Assembly (NCBI GenBank): GCA_034190875.2
Contig: CM067351.1
Span: 4,603,926 to 4,667,925, forward strand
Direction of reading: 5' to 3'
Source of the DNA: Urechis unicinctus
Lineage: Eukaryota; Annelida; Polychaeta; Xenopneusta; Urechidae
DNA: 64,000 nucleotides
How positions within the stretch are numbered: the first letter of the stretch is position 1; each line of letters starts with the position of its first letter. The notes beneath the pieces are model-generated. The model did no database searches and had not been told where the DNA came from. It saw only the letters and a program-made list of their open reading frames with translations. Positions 43,201-55,300 of the stretch are shown here, piece by piece. Position numbers and translations under genes: made by a program.

Positions 43201-45699
43201 AAATCAATTTCTAACTGCTCTTTATGAATAGCTAATACCTGAGTATTTACGAGAACACTCTTTTTGCTATTGGCGATCAGTTTTACTATTATTTTGGGAA
43301 TATTATAGGCATAACATGTAAGAGAGTGTGGCATAAAAAGCGACAAATATTGATACCAACCTCGGCAGTGTATTGCTTATTCCACTGACACTTACAACAA
43401 CCAACTGACGTGTTGAAATCCGATAATATTCACCTTATTGGTTATTTATCAAACAACACCAAACGGAGGAGAGTTACAGCTTGAAATATGCTGTGTTTTT
43501 ATTGTATCGACTAACGCGTGTAGTTGTGTTATTTTATTGAAATCTTATTGGTCCTTTTCTAGTTAGAAAATTGTTGAGCAGGGAAAGGGTATGGCATGCG
43601 TTACTAAAGCTAGCAAACGAATTGTCCAATAGCAAAGAATGCATGATGTAGCGGGAAGTAGGTAAGACTGAGGCAATGGGCGACCGTCAGTGAGGACGGG
43701 GATGCGAGACCGGATATCGTGCTCGCATTTTCCATAAGCTCAGCAAATTCGCCAAACTGAAGGAATATTCGTAGCTTGTTGATTTTCAACATAACATTAA
43801 TTTTTCATTTTCGTTTTGCGCGGTTTTACGCTGTTTGCTGAACAATTTGAAAGGCAAACTATTCATCATGTGTCTGATTGCGCCATATAGGAGTCAAGTT
43901 GTGTATAAATGGCAAACGCATTTATTGACCTTGTTCAGCATACGATATTCGGACGCTAAAGCCGGTAATTTCCTCTTGACATAATTTCTTGACCTGTTTT
44001 GCTTAACAAAAGCTCAACATACAAATGGGTTGCTTTTGTCTCATTGATAAAAAAACTATGCGCATGGGATTGTGTATTATTGCTTCCCTAAAGCAGGGTG
44101 TCGGATATCAAATAGCCCCAGTATTAAGGCACACATAGCGCAAACAAGCAAGCCTGAACGGATCAAACGAGCGAACTCCTACGACATTGACGCAGAGTGA
44201 GTAACGATGGGGTCAGCACGATGCCATATGTTGGAGACCAGATATGTTAGTGATTGAGGAGCGGGTCCATTTTATGCTCTTTTATGCTGTAATTCAGTGC
44301 AATCGTTCACATCGTCTCCAAATGTTTTGCATCTGTAGCACTAGTATTAACATGAACTGGTTAACCAATATCTTATTAAATCTACGTGGTTCATTTTATT
44401 AAGAAAACCCGTCTGGCGCGCATAAAGACATTTTACAACAGCTACAGATTGGAGTACCTGGAAATCATAAGCTCACATCATGTGACCTCCAGCTTGTTTT
44501 TGCGACTGATTTTCCAGGTCGATTGTTCGCCTCGTCTTGATTCCTAATTGCTACACATATTCCCTACAGAGTTGAAAAACTCTGAATGTTCCAATCATTT
44601 CAATATAGTCGCAGCAGCTTGACGGCACAATTTTATTTCATCTCTCGTATTTGTATTTGTATCAGTTCACAGCAGATGTCAGGTGGAGACATTCTTCTGT
44701 CAATACTTTAAATAGTTACATTTAAGGTCATTTCAGAGTCACAAAGTGCTATTGTCTTTAAACAATGATGTAGTTGGGAAAATTTGTGTCATGTTAAACA
44801 TTTAGCACTTTTTGTACTTTTAGCGGAAAAGATAAGTTAGGTAAAGCATCAATATAAATCTCTTCTAATCCAAAAGTTTCAAAATGTAAATAACTCTAGC
44901 AGCACTTATCGGATCCGTTAATTTCTGTTTGACATTTATACTTATTTCAAATCGAACGCTGGTGAAATAGAACGATGTTCTGTATTCAAGTTTTGTGATG
45001 AGCCACGGTAATCTTTGGATAAAAGTAATAACATGACGGATGCTTACAAAAATATTTAGCTGTGTCAGAAGCAAATAGTGACACCTTATATGGATAGTAA
45101 CGCGGGATACCAACCATCACTACACATGTTACATTGTAAGGCATTGAAGCACAGACTTAATGCGGTGTAAATCTTTGCCAAATCCATTAACAAGTACAAG
45201 GTATTTGGCCGAATCAACCAACGGAATTTAATTAACATAGATTAAGGCATTGCTGCCAAATTATATAAAAAAAAGATACTGTCTGTAATATGGCTATCGA
45301 CATACGCAACGACTGAACCATGAATATTGATGGAAACATAATACACACAGTATCAACGACGACTAAGTTTGGGCTGATAGGTTGACTAATTTTTTACCAT
45401 AAGTACAAGAATTAGTTGTTGTTCAAGTGTATGTAGCCCATGGTTATCTGTATGAACCAATAGTGAATATTTGGCATTTGCTTTATAGGCCAGCATATTC
45501 ATCAAGTGCATTTCCACTTACCCGTCACATATCGAGGAGCTTACAAAGGCACAACGGCTAACTTATGATTCAATATGGCTATTATGGCAGACTGGTACAC
45601 CTATTGGGTTTTGCTTTATGCCTATCAAAGTCACCAGGACTTTTGTGTGCGTTCCAGTTGGTTTAATGCTTGTCAACGGCCTAATGAAAGATGATTCGA
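40277..45699. other. Right part of 19.5 kb unit-2-only block, no gene supported
   Basis: About 5.4 kb without simple repeats or confident similarity to the duplicated units. Frames are all below 85 codons (minus 40777-40962, 43152-43346, 43610-43792 and 44865-45113; plus 41179-41382). A short GC-richer patch lies at about 41866-41930. No RNA gene was recognised. Confidence 0.35.
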
Positions 45700-46500
45700 T
45701 CAGGGAAGATTCTGTATGATGGTTGATATCAATTACATGGCAAGGAAGGATATCATTTCATCTCGTAGCAGTAAACACTTCATTTGCAAAATATTCAAAA
45801 GAACCACGACAACGATATCGTTCGAAGGCATGGCGGTTAATGCTTGTTTATAAAGGGTGATCATGATAGTTAATCTATCATTATAATCTGTATGCCCTTT
45901 ATTTTGATTTGTTGAGTGATGTTGATTTAAAGAGTGTCAAGGCCAAGAAGGCCGTTTGGTCCATAGACACTTTGTTCTGGAAGATACAATTGTTTAGTAG
46001 TTGGTAAATCTAGTCAAAATGTTACTAAAATTAAACTTGTCCGTGTTAATCGCCAGTTTAAGTATTAGAACAAATAGAAGTTACATAACCACGGTAGTTC
46101 TTTCACAAGGTTAGGGAGGGGTTGATTTGGTGCGAATGCTTTGTTGGTCGATATTCGCCGTGGTTTAATGGTTTCATATTTATCGTTCCCACGCTCTCGC
46201 CGTTAGGTTCTCTTACTGGCTGTTTGGATCGTGAAATTTCGTCAGTGAATGCTGATGCAAAGTATTAGCTAGTCAAGTCTTCCTTTACTTTGTATTATAA
46301 AATGAGAGATTTGTTCAGTTCCCAAAAAGCGAACTCTCAACCAAAACAAATGCAAGATGTCACCGACCCGCAGCTGTCTAAACTCTGCCCATGCCAGTCT
46401 CTGCGACTTCGCAATGTTATTAAATTGCGTTTATTCGATCCCCTGATCAGATGCGTTTTGTTGCGATCTATGTGCAAAGAAAAAGACAGGTTGATAATGA
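45700..46500. repeat. Module Q, copy 2
   Basis: Similarity to 6235-7150 and 50660-51720 begins around the GATATCAATTACATGGCAAGG block (45725). It includes AAGAAGGCCGTTTGGTCC (45945), AATGCTGATGCAAAGTATTAGC (46248) and CAGTCTCTGCGACTTCGCAA (46397). It marks the point where unit 2 resumes after the 19.5 kb block. The 76-codon frame at 46290-46520 has stops in other copies. Confidence 0.75.
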
Positions 46501-48529
46501 TCATGGCTGATCACAGCTGATCGAACGAACGCTGAGGTGTAAAAGTTCAGTCCCGCCTCTCCCCTCAAACATTTTATTTTCACCATTTACACAACTGTAT
46601 TTCGCTCCATGTGAACATATATTCATTGTCTTGCGCATCATAACAAAGACGTAAGCAAATCAAAATGCTGCGTTATTTATTAGTCAATCGTACAAAGTTA
46701 GTGGAAATGGTCTACATATGATATGTTACATACATGGTCGCCGACGCATTCCGATAGTGACGAGTGCAATTGTTGAACATTTGCTCTTGCCCGGGTAAAT
46801 AGGTCTGCTTATAGTAAACATGACATATTGCTCGGATGCTTACAAATGTTATGTAATAGGTATTGATGGAAGCATGATGGACCAAACCAATCTAATTACG
46901 TCGACGAGGACATGCGGTAATAGCATGTTAATTGACGGCACAAATTGCGCGAACTCTCGAGCGCAGTCTAAATAAGAGGTGAATTATGTTTCTTAACAAC
47001 GGGTAACTGACTTATTGCGTAAAGTTTCGTACTATTGATTCGTTGCGACATAAATTACATATGTCCGCAACAATGATCTTTCACGTAATATTCGTCTACG
47101 TGTAGCAGTTTCTAGGTCACAGATCTATAAGCTAAGCTGACAATATATATTTCTCTTTACCGAGCGATTGAGTGAGAGTTCAGATTCGCTGTCACGCCTA
47201 CAGATAACGGAGCATGCGACAACCAGTTAAGAAAACTGTCTTGAACTTTAAAAAGTCGACAAGATGATTGTGCGAGATACACACATCTGGAATAGCATTT
47301 ATGTTATATTGCTAACAGTATTTGAACACTTCCTGCTTCTCTCAAAGCCTGTCAAGCAAGACGACTTAAAGTATTACCCAATGATAATAGACTGACTCAA
47401 GACTGGCACACTACTGATATCAGATTGCTCGCCATCGCCACCTGACGTTTGTCAAAACAGCCAAAGACCAAAACAACATATGTTCCACCTAAAAGCGCTA
47501 CGGTGGATTTACTGAGGGAAATGGAGGTTGGATGGGAAGTGCACATAGGTGCATGCGAATACATAATCGTCCAGTATTAAGGTTGGATGCCTCAGAATCG
47601 GACGATTGAAGATAACGTAGCTGCATCATTTGATATCCGTTTTCTCCCGAGTTGATGCTGTATTTACTGCGCATCATCTGCTTGGGATACTATATATTTC
47701 TGAAGGCAAAACGTTGTCAGTGCCGTGTTTTTCTGGCCAACGCATTAACCATCGTATTTATTTGGAATATGGAACGAAGCATTTATAACGCTGGATGTAA
47801 TTTATTACTCGACATAAGTGGTTTAAATCGAAGATACGAGGAAACTTCACAAGGCAAATTGTGATTTTCTATTTCAGGAAACACACCCAGCTATAGCTAA
47901 ATAATGAATGCAGTTGCAAGAAAGCCGTAAAAAATGGATGATATCAGTTGGAAATTTTTACGACAGACCATAAAAAAGCAAATATAATGCAAGGTGCTAT
48001 TAATGATCATTATATTTTATTTGGATAGTTTGAAAATATGTAATCACAATCATAAAGTACGGAAATGTACGTATCTATAGCTACCTGCAGAAACTGGTTT
48101 CCTAATAAAATTTACATAGTCTGTCATAATATGGAAAGGGGATAAGACGTAAATAAAGTTGAATTCATATTGATATTCAAGAACATTCATTTCCATCTCT
48201 GCAGACTGGCTTTAGGCTTGGGCTTCTCCTGTTTCCTCGCTAACATATATTCCCCTTCATTACTGACACTCGATATTGCACGTGTTGGCACGAAATAGTG
48301 GAAAGGTTATCTACATTCCCGAATGCAAGCAAAGTAATTACACCCATACAACCACAGGCCAAGGGCGAGGTCCAGTTGATATTAACCGATTCGCGGAGAA
48401 GAAAACATCATCTGCGTGCTTAAAACCAAACAGGGACTCAAATTAACCACTAACCTGCTACTACAAATAGTGAGCATTGTGCGACTTGACGAGTCTGGTA
48501 TGGGCTACCATGGTGCAAACCTACTATAT
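46501..48529. repeat. Unit 2 segment paired with 3290-5290
   Basis: The confident match begins near 46780 and continues to the TGGTGCAAAC block (48510, partner 5277). Between 47470 and 47650 it diverges from unit 1. Nothing in it is supported as a gene. Confidence 0.7.
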
Positions 48530-49785
48530 TAATAAGGATGTCGCTTTTGACTGAATGTACTGAGATGCCAGAACATACACTAGCTGAATTATTTCTTGAA
48601 TTATACTAGTCAAATTATCAGCCTAATTAGCGAATTGATCCTACTGATACTAATAAAGTGACGCAATGATGAGTCAACACCAAGCGTAGATGCCCGTTTG
48701 TCAAATATTGGAAATTCGATTAAGTCGCAGGAAAGTAAGTGCAAATAATTTCCCTGCCTCGTCTAATAAAGTAATGTACCATTACAAGTTATTTACCCGA
48801 CTTTGTGTTCAGGAAACCAAGACAAGCATCCATCAATGCATTCTCGTAACCGGCAGATCTTCACTTATTTTCTAATAATCAAGTTATTAAACTCTCAAAG
48901 GGCATGAACAATGCCGATACAGCGCGCTGTCATTTTGCACGCAAGCTTGCCGCTGATTGCGTTTGCTGCGCGCATACAATGGCTTTAAAACAAAAACATA
49001 GGAAACCGTGGGTTATGGTAATTCATTTTATTACGATTGTATCCATTTGTATTTTATGTATGTGAAGCCTTTGGAATTTCTTAAAAAATGTTCTTCACTC
49101 TATGGATTTCTTCATGGTGGCCATACGATTATGAGCCGCAGACCGCTTTCATCTTTTTCAAGACAACGCTCACTCATATTTGTAAAGCAGAAACAGTCAC
49201 TGTCAGTAAAAGCACAGGTACAATTTTTTTTTTCATATTGCAATGCTATCATATACAAAATTTTGCTGCTGTGCGCTTTTAATTTAGAAGATTTTAACAA
49301 AAGTGAATATCAAATTATCAGGGTCCCCTGGGAGGCGCTAGTTGTTGTTGCATACTTTCTAAACCATACTTAGATGTACACAAAAGCTATGACAATTCAA
49401 TGAAAAGTTTCCAAACCAAAGTAATGTTTTTCGCGACTGTGGTATATTTTGTTGCAAAGACGATACTCGCGGATTATTATACAAGCAGTACATATATGCT
49501 TTACACACATAGTGGAATCATAAATGGCGACTGTGTGTTTTTAGAAACCAGTTCTCATGTCTGTCTACCTGCAAAGGCATAGACGTGTGCAATACTTGCC
49601 ACAAAAAAGTAAAAAAGATAAAAATACCATTACCAATAGCAAATTACCCATTACATGCTTTGTATACTTAAACGCGATCCCCAAAAATCCACCTTGCATG
49701 TTTATTCGAAACTACCATTCCAATATCTCCTTGTCATGTAAGTGGTATGATGACTACGCCAGCCATATTGATCCCTGACAAGGCC
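48530..49785. other. 1.25 kb block absent from unit 1
   Basis: Unit 1 has only about 40 bases here (5290-5335). The block contains plus frames at 48690-48875, 49008-49373 (121 codons), 49400-49582 and 49557-49778. Whether it was inserted here or lost from unit 1 cannot be decided. No inverted ends were found. Confidence 0.5.
49400..49582 (+). CDS. Possible small secreted protein ORF (speculative)
   Basis: A 60-codon frame starts at a true ATG. It begins MKSFQTKVMFFATVVYFVAK, so a lysine in the first residues is followed by a hydrophobic core and then TILADYY, which resembles a signal peptide with a possible cleavage after ALA-like residues near position 24. The remaining 36 residues contain two cysteines and end CLPAKA. 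It sits in a block present only in unit 2 and has no partner to test. I recognise no family, and no splice sites or promoter were identified. Short frames with a hydrophobic start arise often by chance in AT-rich DNA, so this is only a candidate. Confidence 0.12.
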   Translation: MKSFQTKVMFFATVVYFVAKTILADYYTSSTYMLYTHSGIINGDCVFLETSSHVCLPAKA

Positions 49786-50440
49786 TAACAACATTTTACT
49801 AGATCATTAAACGTTCGTCATGATCATCCCAACGACACAAAAAAGGACAATCTGACATCAAAACGACTTTGCCTGCTGCTATACAGTGTTGGTTACTTTG
49901 TTTGGATGACTGACCTTTTATGACTACATGCTTTTTCTCAGAAACCAAGTGAAATGAATGATGCAGTCGAATCTGGCTTCTCTTCTAGGGGTGATCAGCG
50001 AGCAATAAAAACTATAGTGCTGTATCTTCTTAAAATGAATGAGAGCTAGCCGTACTATAAAACACAGAAACCGCATTTGGTCAACTACGCCCTGATTTGA
50101 AAATCATGACACATGTAGACTAAAATATTAGCAATGAATAAAAAAAAATTATATCTTCCATGAGGGTGATTGCGAACACGACATGCTAAAATGAAATGTG
50201 ATCCTGGCGTATTCCTCACTAATCATTTGTAAAACTTCATAACCGACTGTCTGATTTGATTGACACATTTTCACTATTTACATAAAGTGTACTGCCAAGA
50301 AACAATAGGGAGCCGTACATAACCTTCAAACAAAATACCCATGGTGGGCAGCCGTTATTGCGTCAAGCAAATCCGATCCATATCCTCACCACCGATATGT
50401 AATACTTGTAATTATTATCAAAATGATTTGTCGTTATATA
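49786..50440. repeat. Unit 2 segment paired with 5330-6040
   Basis: Resumes the match at AGATCATTAAACGTTCGTC (49801). It contains the short version of the indel described at 5591-5651 and the CTATAAAACACAGAAACC block (50055, partner 5662). The 110-codon frame of unit 1 is closed here by stops. Confidence 0.75.
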
Positions 50441-51799
50441 TTGCGCTAAGTTATCAGTATGAAAACAATAGAAACGCATCGGTGCCAATCACAAACATAC
50501 CACGTATGTTTTCGGATGAAATGTTGCCTAAATTGTGCTGTCAAAACTATCTTCGCCTGGATAGCTGCATTAAACGTTTTATTCGCTGTTTTAACGGTAA
50601 GTGGACACATTTGGCTTTGTGTGATGTTTAATATCATTTACATTGGCAGGAAGCATAAAGTGTTCTGTCGTATCGGCATTAACTTCATTTGTAAAAACAT
50701 TCGAAAGGAATACGACTACAAGGCACGTCGAAATAATTATCGGTTGATGTTTGGTTATAATGGCGTTCATGATAGTAAATCAATAATTATAATCCGCAAG
50801 ACCGCCCAGGACGAGTGCACGGTTTGTGTATGCTCCTAACATCCGAACGTTGTAAAGTTGCGAAACAGCAGCATGTGTCAATGTCGAATGTTGTGCTATG
50901 AGTCTGTAATAGGAACCGTACTTCGCCCTAGCTTAACCAAGCCAACACAGAACGCACTGTAAATCTGATGCCATATACATCGCAGAATTGTATCGTAAAG
51001 CACAAAAGCTACACCTGTAATTCACGGACCATGGCAAACATACATTGCAATTGCAAGTTATCATGCTCTTATCCGAGGACCAATATCAATATTTACCATC
51101 AGGGAAAATTGGCTGATTATAACCACAAAAGGCGGTCACTTAATCTGGTTTGTAAGATGGTTAGCAAAAGGTCAAGAAGACCGTTTGGTCCATAGACGCC
51201 CTGTTCTGGAGGATACAGGTGCTTATGAGTTGGGAGATATGAATGTTATATTACGCACCACAATCCAGTTATAATGTTACTTGAATCTATTTTAGGTTTT
51301 TTCCGTTTAAAAAGACAGTTCAAATATTCTAACAGGTAAAAGTGACATTACCGAGGTTATTTCTTTCACGGGGTTCGGGAAAGAGTTATTCAGGTGCAGG
51401 ATGATTTGTTGGCTGACATTTGCCGTGATTTGATGGTATCATGTTTACCGTTTCCACACTCTCGGCGATATGTGATCTTATTGATCCCTTGGTTAGTTAA
51501 ATTTTGACAGGTAATGCTGATGCCAAGTATGAGTTAATTATGTCTTCCCTTTCTTTATATTTTGAAATAAGAGATTAGTTCGGTACCCAAATGCGAACTT
51601 CTTAACCAAAACATGGGCACGATGCTAATGACGCACTGCTGTGCAAACTCTGCATGTGCCAGTCTGTGCGACTTTGCAATGTTGTTGGTTATGATAATTC
51701 GAGACGGCTCCATTCCCTTGTGAGATATGTTTTGCTAATATCAATGTTGCCATCTATTAGCATTAAAATTATCAGCAAAGTATTCATTGTGGTTTGAAC
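50441..51799. repeat. Module Q, copy 3
   Basis: Full-length partner of 6040-7260. A 126-codon plus frame (50459-50839, beginning MKTIETHRCQSQTYHVCFRM, with six cysteines in the first 60 residues and a hydrophobic segment) is open here. In copy 1 it stops after 19 codons and is then frameshifted. This is therefore a chance frame, or a remnant of a gene that is dead in the other copy. Confidence 0.75.
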
Positions 51800-54350
51800 G
51801 GTTTAGTTGGATGCAATTGTAGTGCGCCAGTTCAGTTTTCTAAATATAATACGCAAGGTTGTAGCCTTTCAAAAGCACTCGGTTTGGAGTCGCCTGATAG
51901 CTACAAAGTATGGCTTTCAGTAGAAGATGGGACAGAACAGAAGGATAGCTGCAAGGGGATAGAAGTTTATGCAGAATGGTATGAACGAAATTCAATTGCT
52001 ATAATTATCAGACAAATTTACATTTATTTAATCCCTAAAAGTCGATATCAGCATCATAATCATTTTCAGAGGGAGTAATAATATACTGTTGCGAAATATC
52101 ATTTAGTCGCTCAGCAACAAAGCTATCGTGTCTCATTGAAACTCAAAACGCGAGCAAAGTTTATCTGCTAACACTGCGCGAGATCTTGGCAGGCTGTACT
52201 GCTTTACAAACATTGCAAAGTTGTTTTCTCATGCAATATGCTTGCTTGTTCCGTAATCGGACACCTACAAACATAAATGAATCGAAACCAGATCAACTAA
52301 GCTGCTTCCCAAGTGATTTCTTTGATATGTTTGGCTTACCCGATTTTAAAGATTGAGATGTGATTATGGAATTTCATTATAAATATTACAATTCCTGTTG
52401 AATCAGTACAGCTCTCGCCGTAAGCGGTATACATTCAGTAAAGCCTTTGTGTGATAGTCGACACAAAGTGACAAAAAAGCATTGGTGAATGGGCTATAAC
52501 ACAAAACATTAATTAAATGTTTTGCGAAGAGTTAAATAACATGAACAGCAATATTCTCATTCTTTAGTTGCGATTTAGTTGCGTTATGGAGATAAATCGA
52601 AAATGATTGTACTAGAGTAACGATGAGAAAAAATTGCTTTATGCTATAATATTGAATTGGTTGCATCTAGAACGCTCCTCGGCTGTATGCTTAACATGTT
52701 TATGTACAAAATATGATACAGAGGTATTATTGCATCGAATGAAATTAACAAGGTTTCTGTTAACCTTATGGGTGAATGCGCATGCATCACAGTAAGACTA
52801 GAAAAACCTCCTAGGCAGAGACGAATAAGACCATCAATACGTTGGTTCCGAGCTCTTGGCAGAGGTGAGGTAAATTAAAAAAATAAAGTGAATCGATTAC
52901 AAAGGCCACTAAAAAAATACCGAGACGCATTAATCGCGATTGGAAAACCTATTTCCGTCTTGTAAATTCGATGTGTCCCCAATTACTCATCATGAATACA
53001 ATCGATCAAATGCCATGTCGAGCGAAGAGGAGGCGAATTAGCATCAAGCAATGCTAATATGGAGGAATATTGTGTCATTTCTACCAACTGTAGCCTCTTT
53101 GTGACACAATGCTATCTCCATTTCATTACCGATGCTTATTCTTGGAATATGTATACCACACATATAATTATGCTGCTGAATGAATATAGCGTCACATATG
53201 CAAAAAGTTTAATTGCTCACACTTTGTCCATGTTGTGATACCATGTTGAGTCTGGGACAATTAAGGTTAAGAATAGCAGTGAGATTACCTCTAGTTCTGC
53301 ACTGTTCGAATGTTTTCGATCTGCAATCGCATGACTCCTGATGATCAAGCATTGACACCTACAAGGTCATATATGCTAATCGTAGTTTCGATTATAATGT
53401 AGTGTCCTGTGTGGTGCATATCATTAGCATATAAAAAAACGTTGATGTAATCCTTTTATGCTTTTATCAATATGGCAGCCGTCTAAGTACTTATGAATGG
53501 CATCGATAATGACAAATTAATACTACTTTATATCGAAGAATTAAGTATGCCATTTATTAATCATAGAGCGCGTGTGAAATTGTATGTATCAAGTTTAAGA
53601 GCAATGTGAGCTGAATCTATTGCTTGCTTGCTCTAACATTAAGCACAGTCTACAGCAAAGGTTAATCAGGTGTGTAATTATTATAACTGCTATAAATTAA
53701 TCTGGATATAAGATTTGTTACGATGGTGGGAATCATAATAACCGCGTTTGGAGATCGTTCGGAAGCAATTCCGTCCTTTTCAAAAACAGCAGTCTGTATA
53801 TATGTATACGGCATGGCCGTGCTGGATAAAATTATTTATGGGACCGAATATTGTCAGACCTAGTTATCGTCTCCATTAATAACTCATAGCCATATTAGAA
53901 TCAAGTCGAATATGGATTTGTTTCTATTTAAAAACATATTTGATAATTATTGTTAACTGACATTAGTTAACTTGACATTTTTCGTCAAATGATCACGCCT
54001 AGAACACGAGGTGGCATATCCGTCATCTATTGACATTCCGTCATTATGTTGGATAGACAATTATATGCATCTAAAATGCGCAAATTTTACATGATTATTC
54101 ACAAATGACATTCCATAAGTGTCCACATATTTCCTCATAGAGCTGGCATGCATACTACGTTCAGGAAATGTATGGATTCTTATGCAATTTTACACACATT
54201 ATCCCAGTAGAAGGGTCCAGAAAAAGCATTATAAGCCAACACGATCGAAACGTATCTTTTCATTGACTCATCTAACATAATAGTGCATTAACAACAATGG
54301 ACCATACATTGGTAGTTTCTGCAATTTGGCATTCACTCGTCTTGTGGGCT
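51800..54350. repeat. Unit 2 segment paired with 7260-9930
   Basis: Collinear with unit 1. A 94-codon frame at 51794-52078 is not kept in the partner. The region between 53100 and 53420 is shorter than in unit 1, with loss of about 0.4 kb around the partner of 8700-9000. Confidence 0.75.
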
Positions 54351-54899
54351 ATTGTAAATGGACGTAGATTTTAATTCCTTTCAGTGCTCGCCCCCTGTTT
54401 AGTAGGTGTTAATGTACATTAAAGCTACGATTCTAACACCAATTTCTAGCTATCGGTTGATACTGATTGGGCTGCCATCTCATATAACAATGCGCACACA
54501 AAATGATAGGAGTTACTGAACGTTGTCATAAGGGCCATCCTTGCTTGCGAGTGACTACAAATCGATGTGCGTTTTCAGTGAATGATAGACGGTACACCAA
54601 TGTCAATAAAACAACGCTAAAATGTACTGCGTTGACAAGGAACTGCATTCGAAAACAAGTGAATAGAATTCACCTTGCACTTTCGACTTGCTATAGACAT
54701 AATGGTTATGTTATGAATCATATTTTCGTTACATGCAGTTATGAATAGAAATTATTCATGCCTGGCTTCTTTGCCGTATGTCAAAACACCCTAACCATTT
54801 GTCACCCTATTACGTTTCTATATTGCACTTAATAAACCATACCAACACATTTCTGTAAACACCTTCATATACTCTAGACCTAGACCTACACTACTCAGT
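54351..54899. other. Segment in place of the unit 1 TA array and MITE
   Basis: Occupies the position held in unit 1 by 9931-11500 but has neither the TA array nor the MITE-like element. An 81-codon plus frame (54503-54748) is present without recognisable motif. Confidence 0.4.
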
Positions 54900-54924
54900 T
54901 ATAGATATCTAGGTGGTGAACTAC

Positions 54925-55300
54925 TGCTAAACACACTTGTGTATGTTTCGAGTCACAGTATTGATGTAACATCTTAACGACTATGATATAACAAATACCT
55001 ATTAGAGTAAGTTCATAGATTTACTTTCCACATGGGCTACATCATAGGCAGCTATTTTGCATTTTCAGTCTCAGAATCAGCTTTTTATGTATCCCCTTAA
55101 TAGAGGGAACTACTAAACACATCTTGTGTGTGACAGCAATTTTACTATTGCGCCACAGGTGGCATTATAACGACGACATATGATATTAAAACAACCTTTT
55201 ACGGTAGTCTTAAAACATTTGTTTCCATAAGGGCTACATCGTAAACAGGCATTTCGCATTTTCAGTCTTAGAATCAGTTATCCATGTACCCCCTTTATAA
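54925..55300 (+). repeat. Local imperfect tandem repeat, about 190-bp period
   Basis: CACATGGGCTACATC with its following 70 bases (55025-55100) recurs as CATAAGGGCTACATC (about 55224-55298). CTGCTAAACACACTTGTGT (about 54926) recurs as ACTACTAAACACATCTTGTG (about 55108). Unit 1 has a single copy near 11628, so the extra copies arose in unit 2. Confidence 0.65.

Noticed and set aside
50459-50839. 126-codon cysteine-containing frame
   Set aside because: The paired sequence at 6073 stops after 19 codons and is then frameshifted, so no conserved gene is supported.
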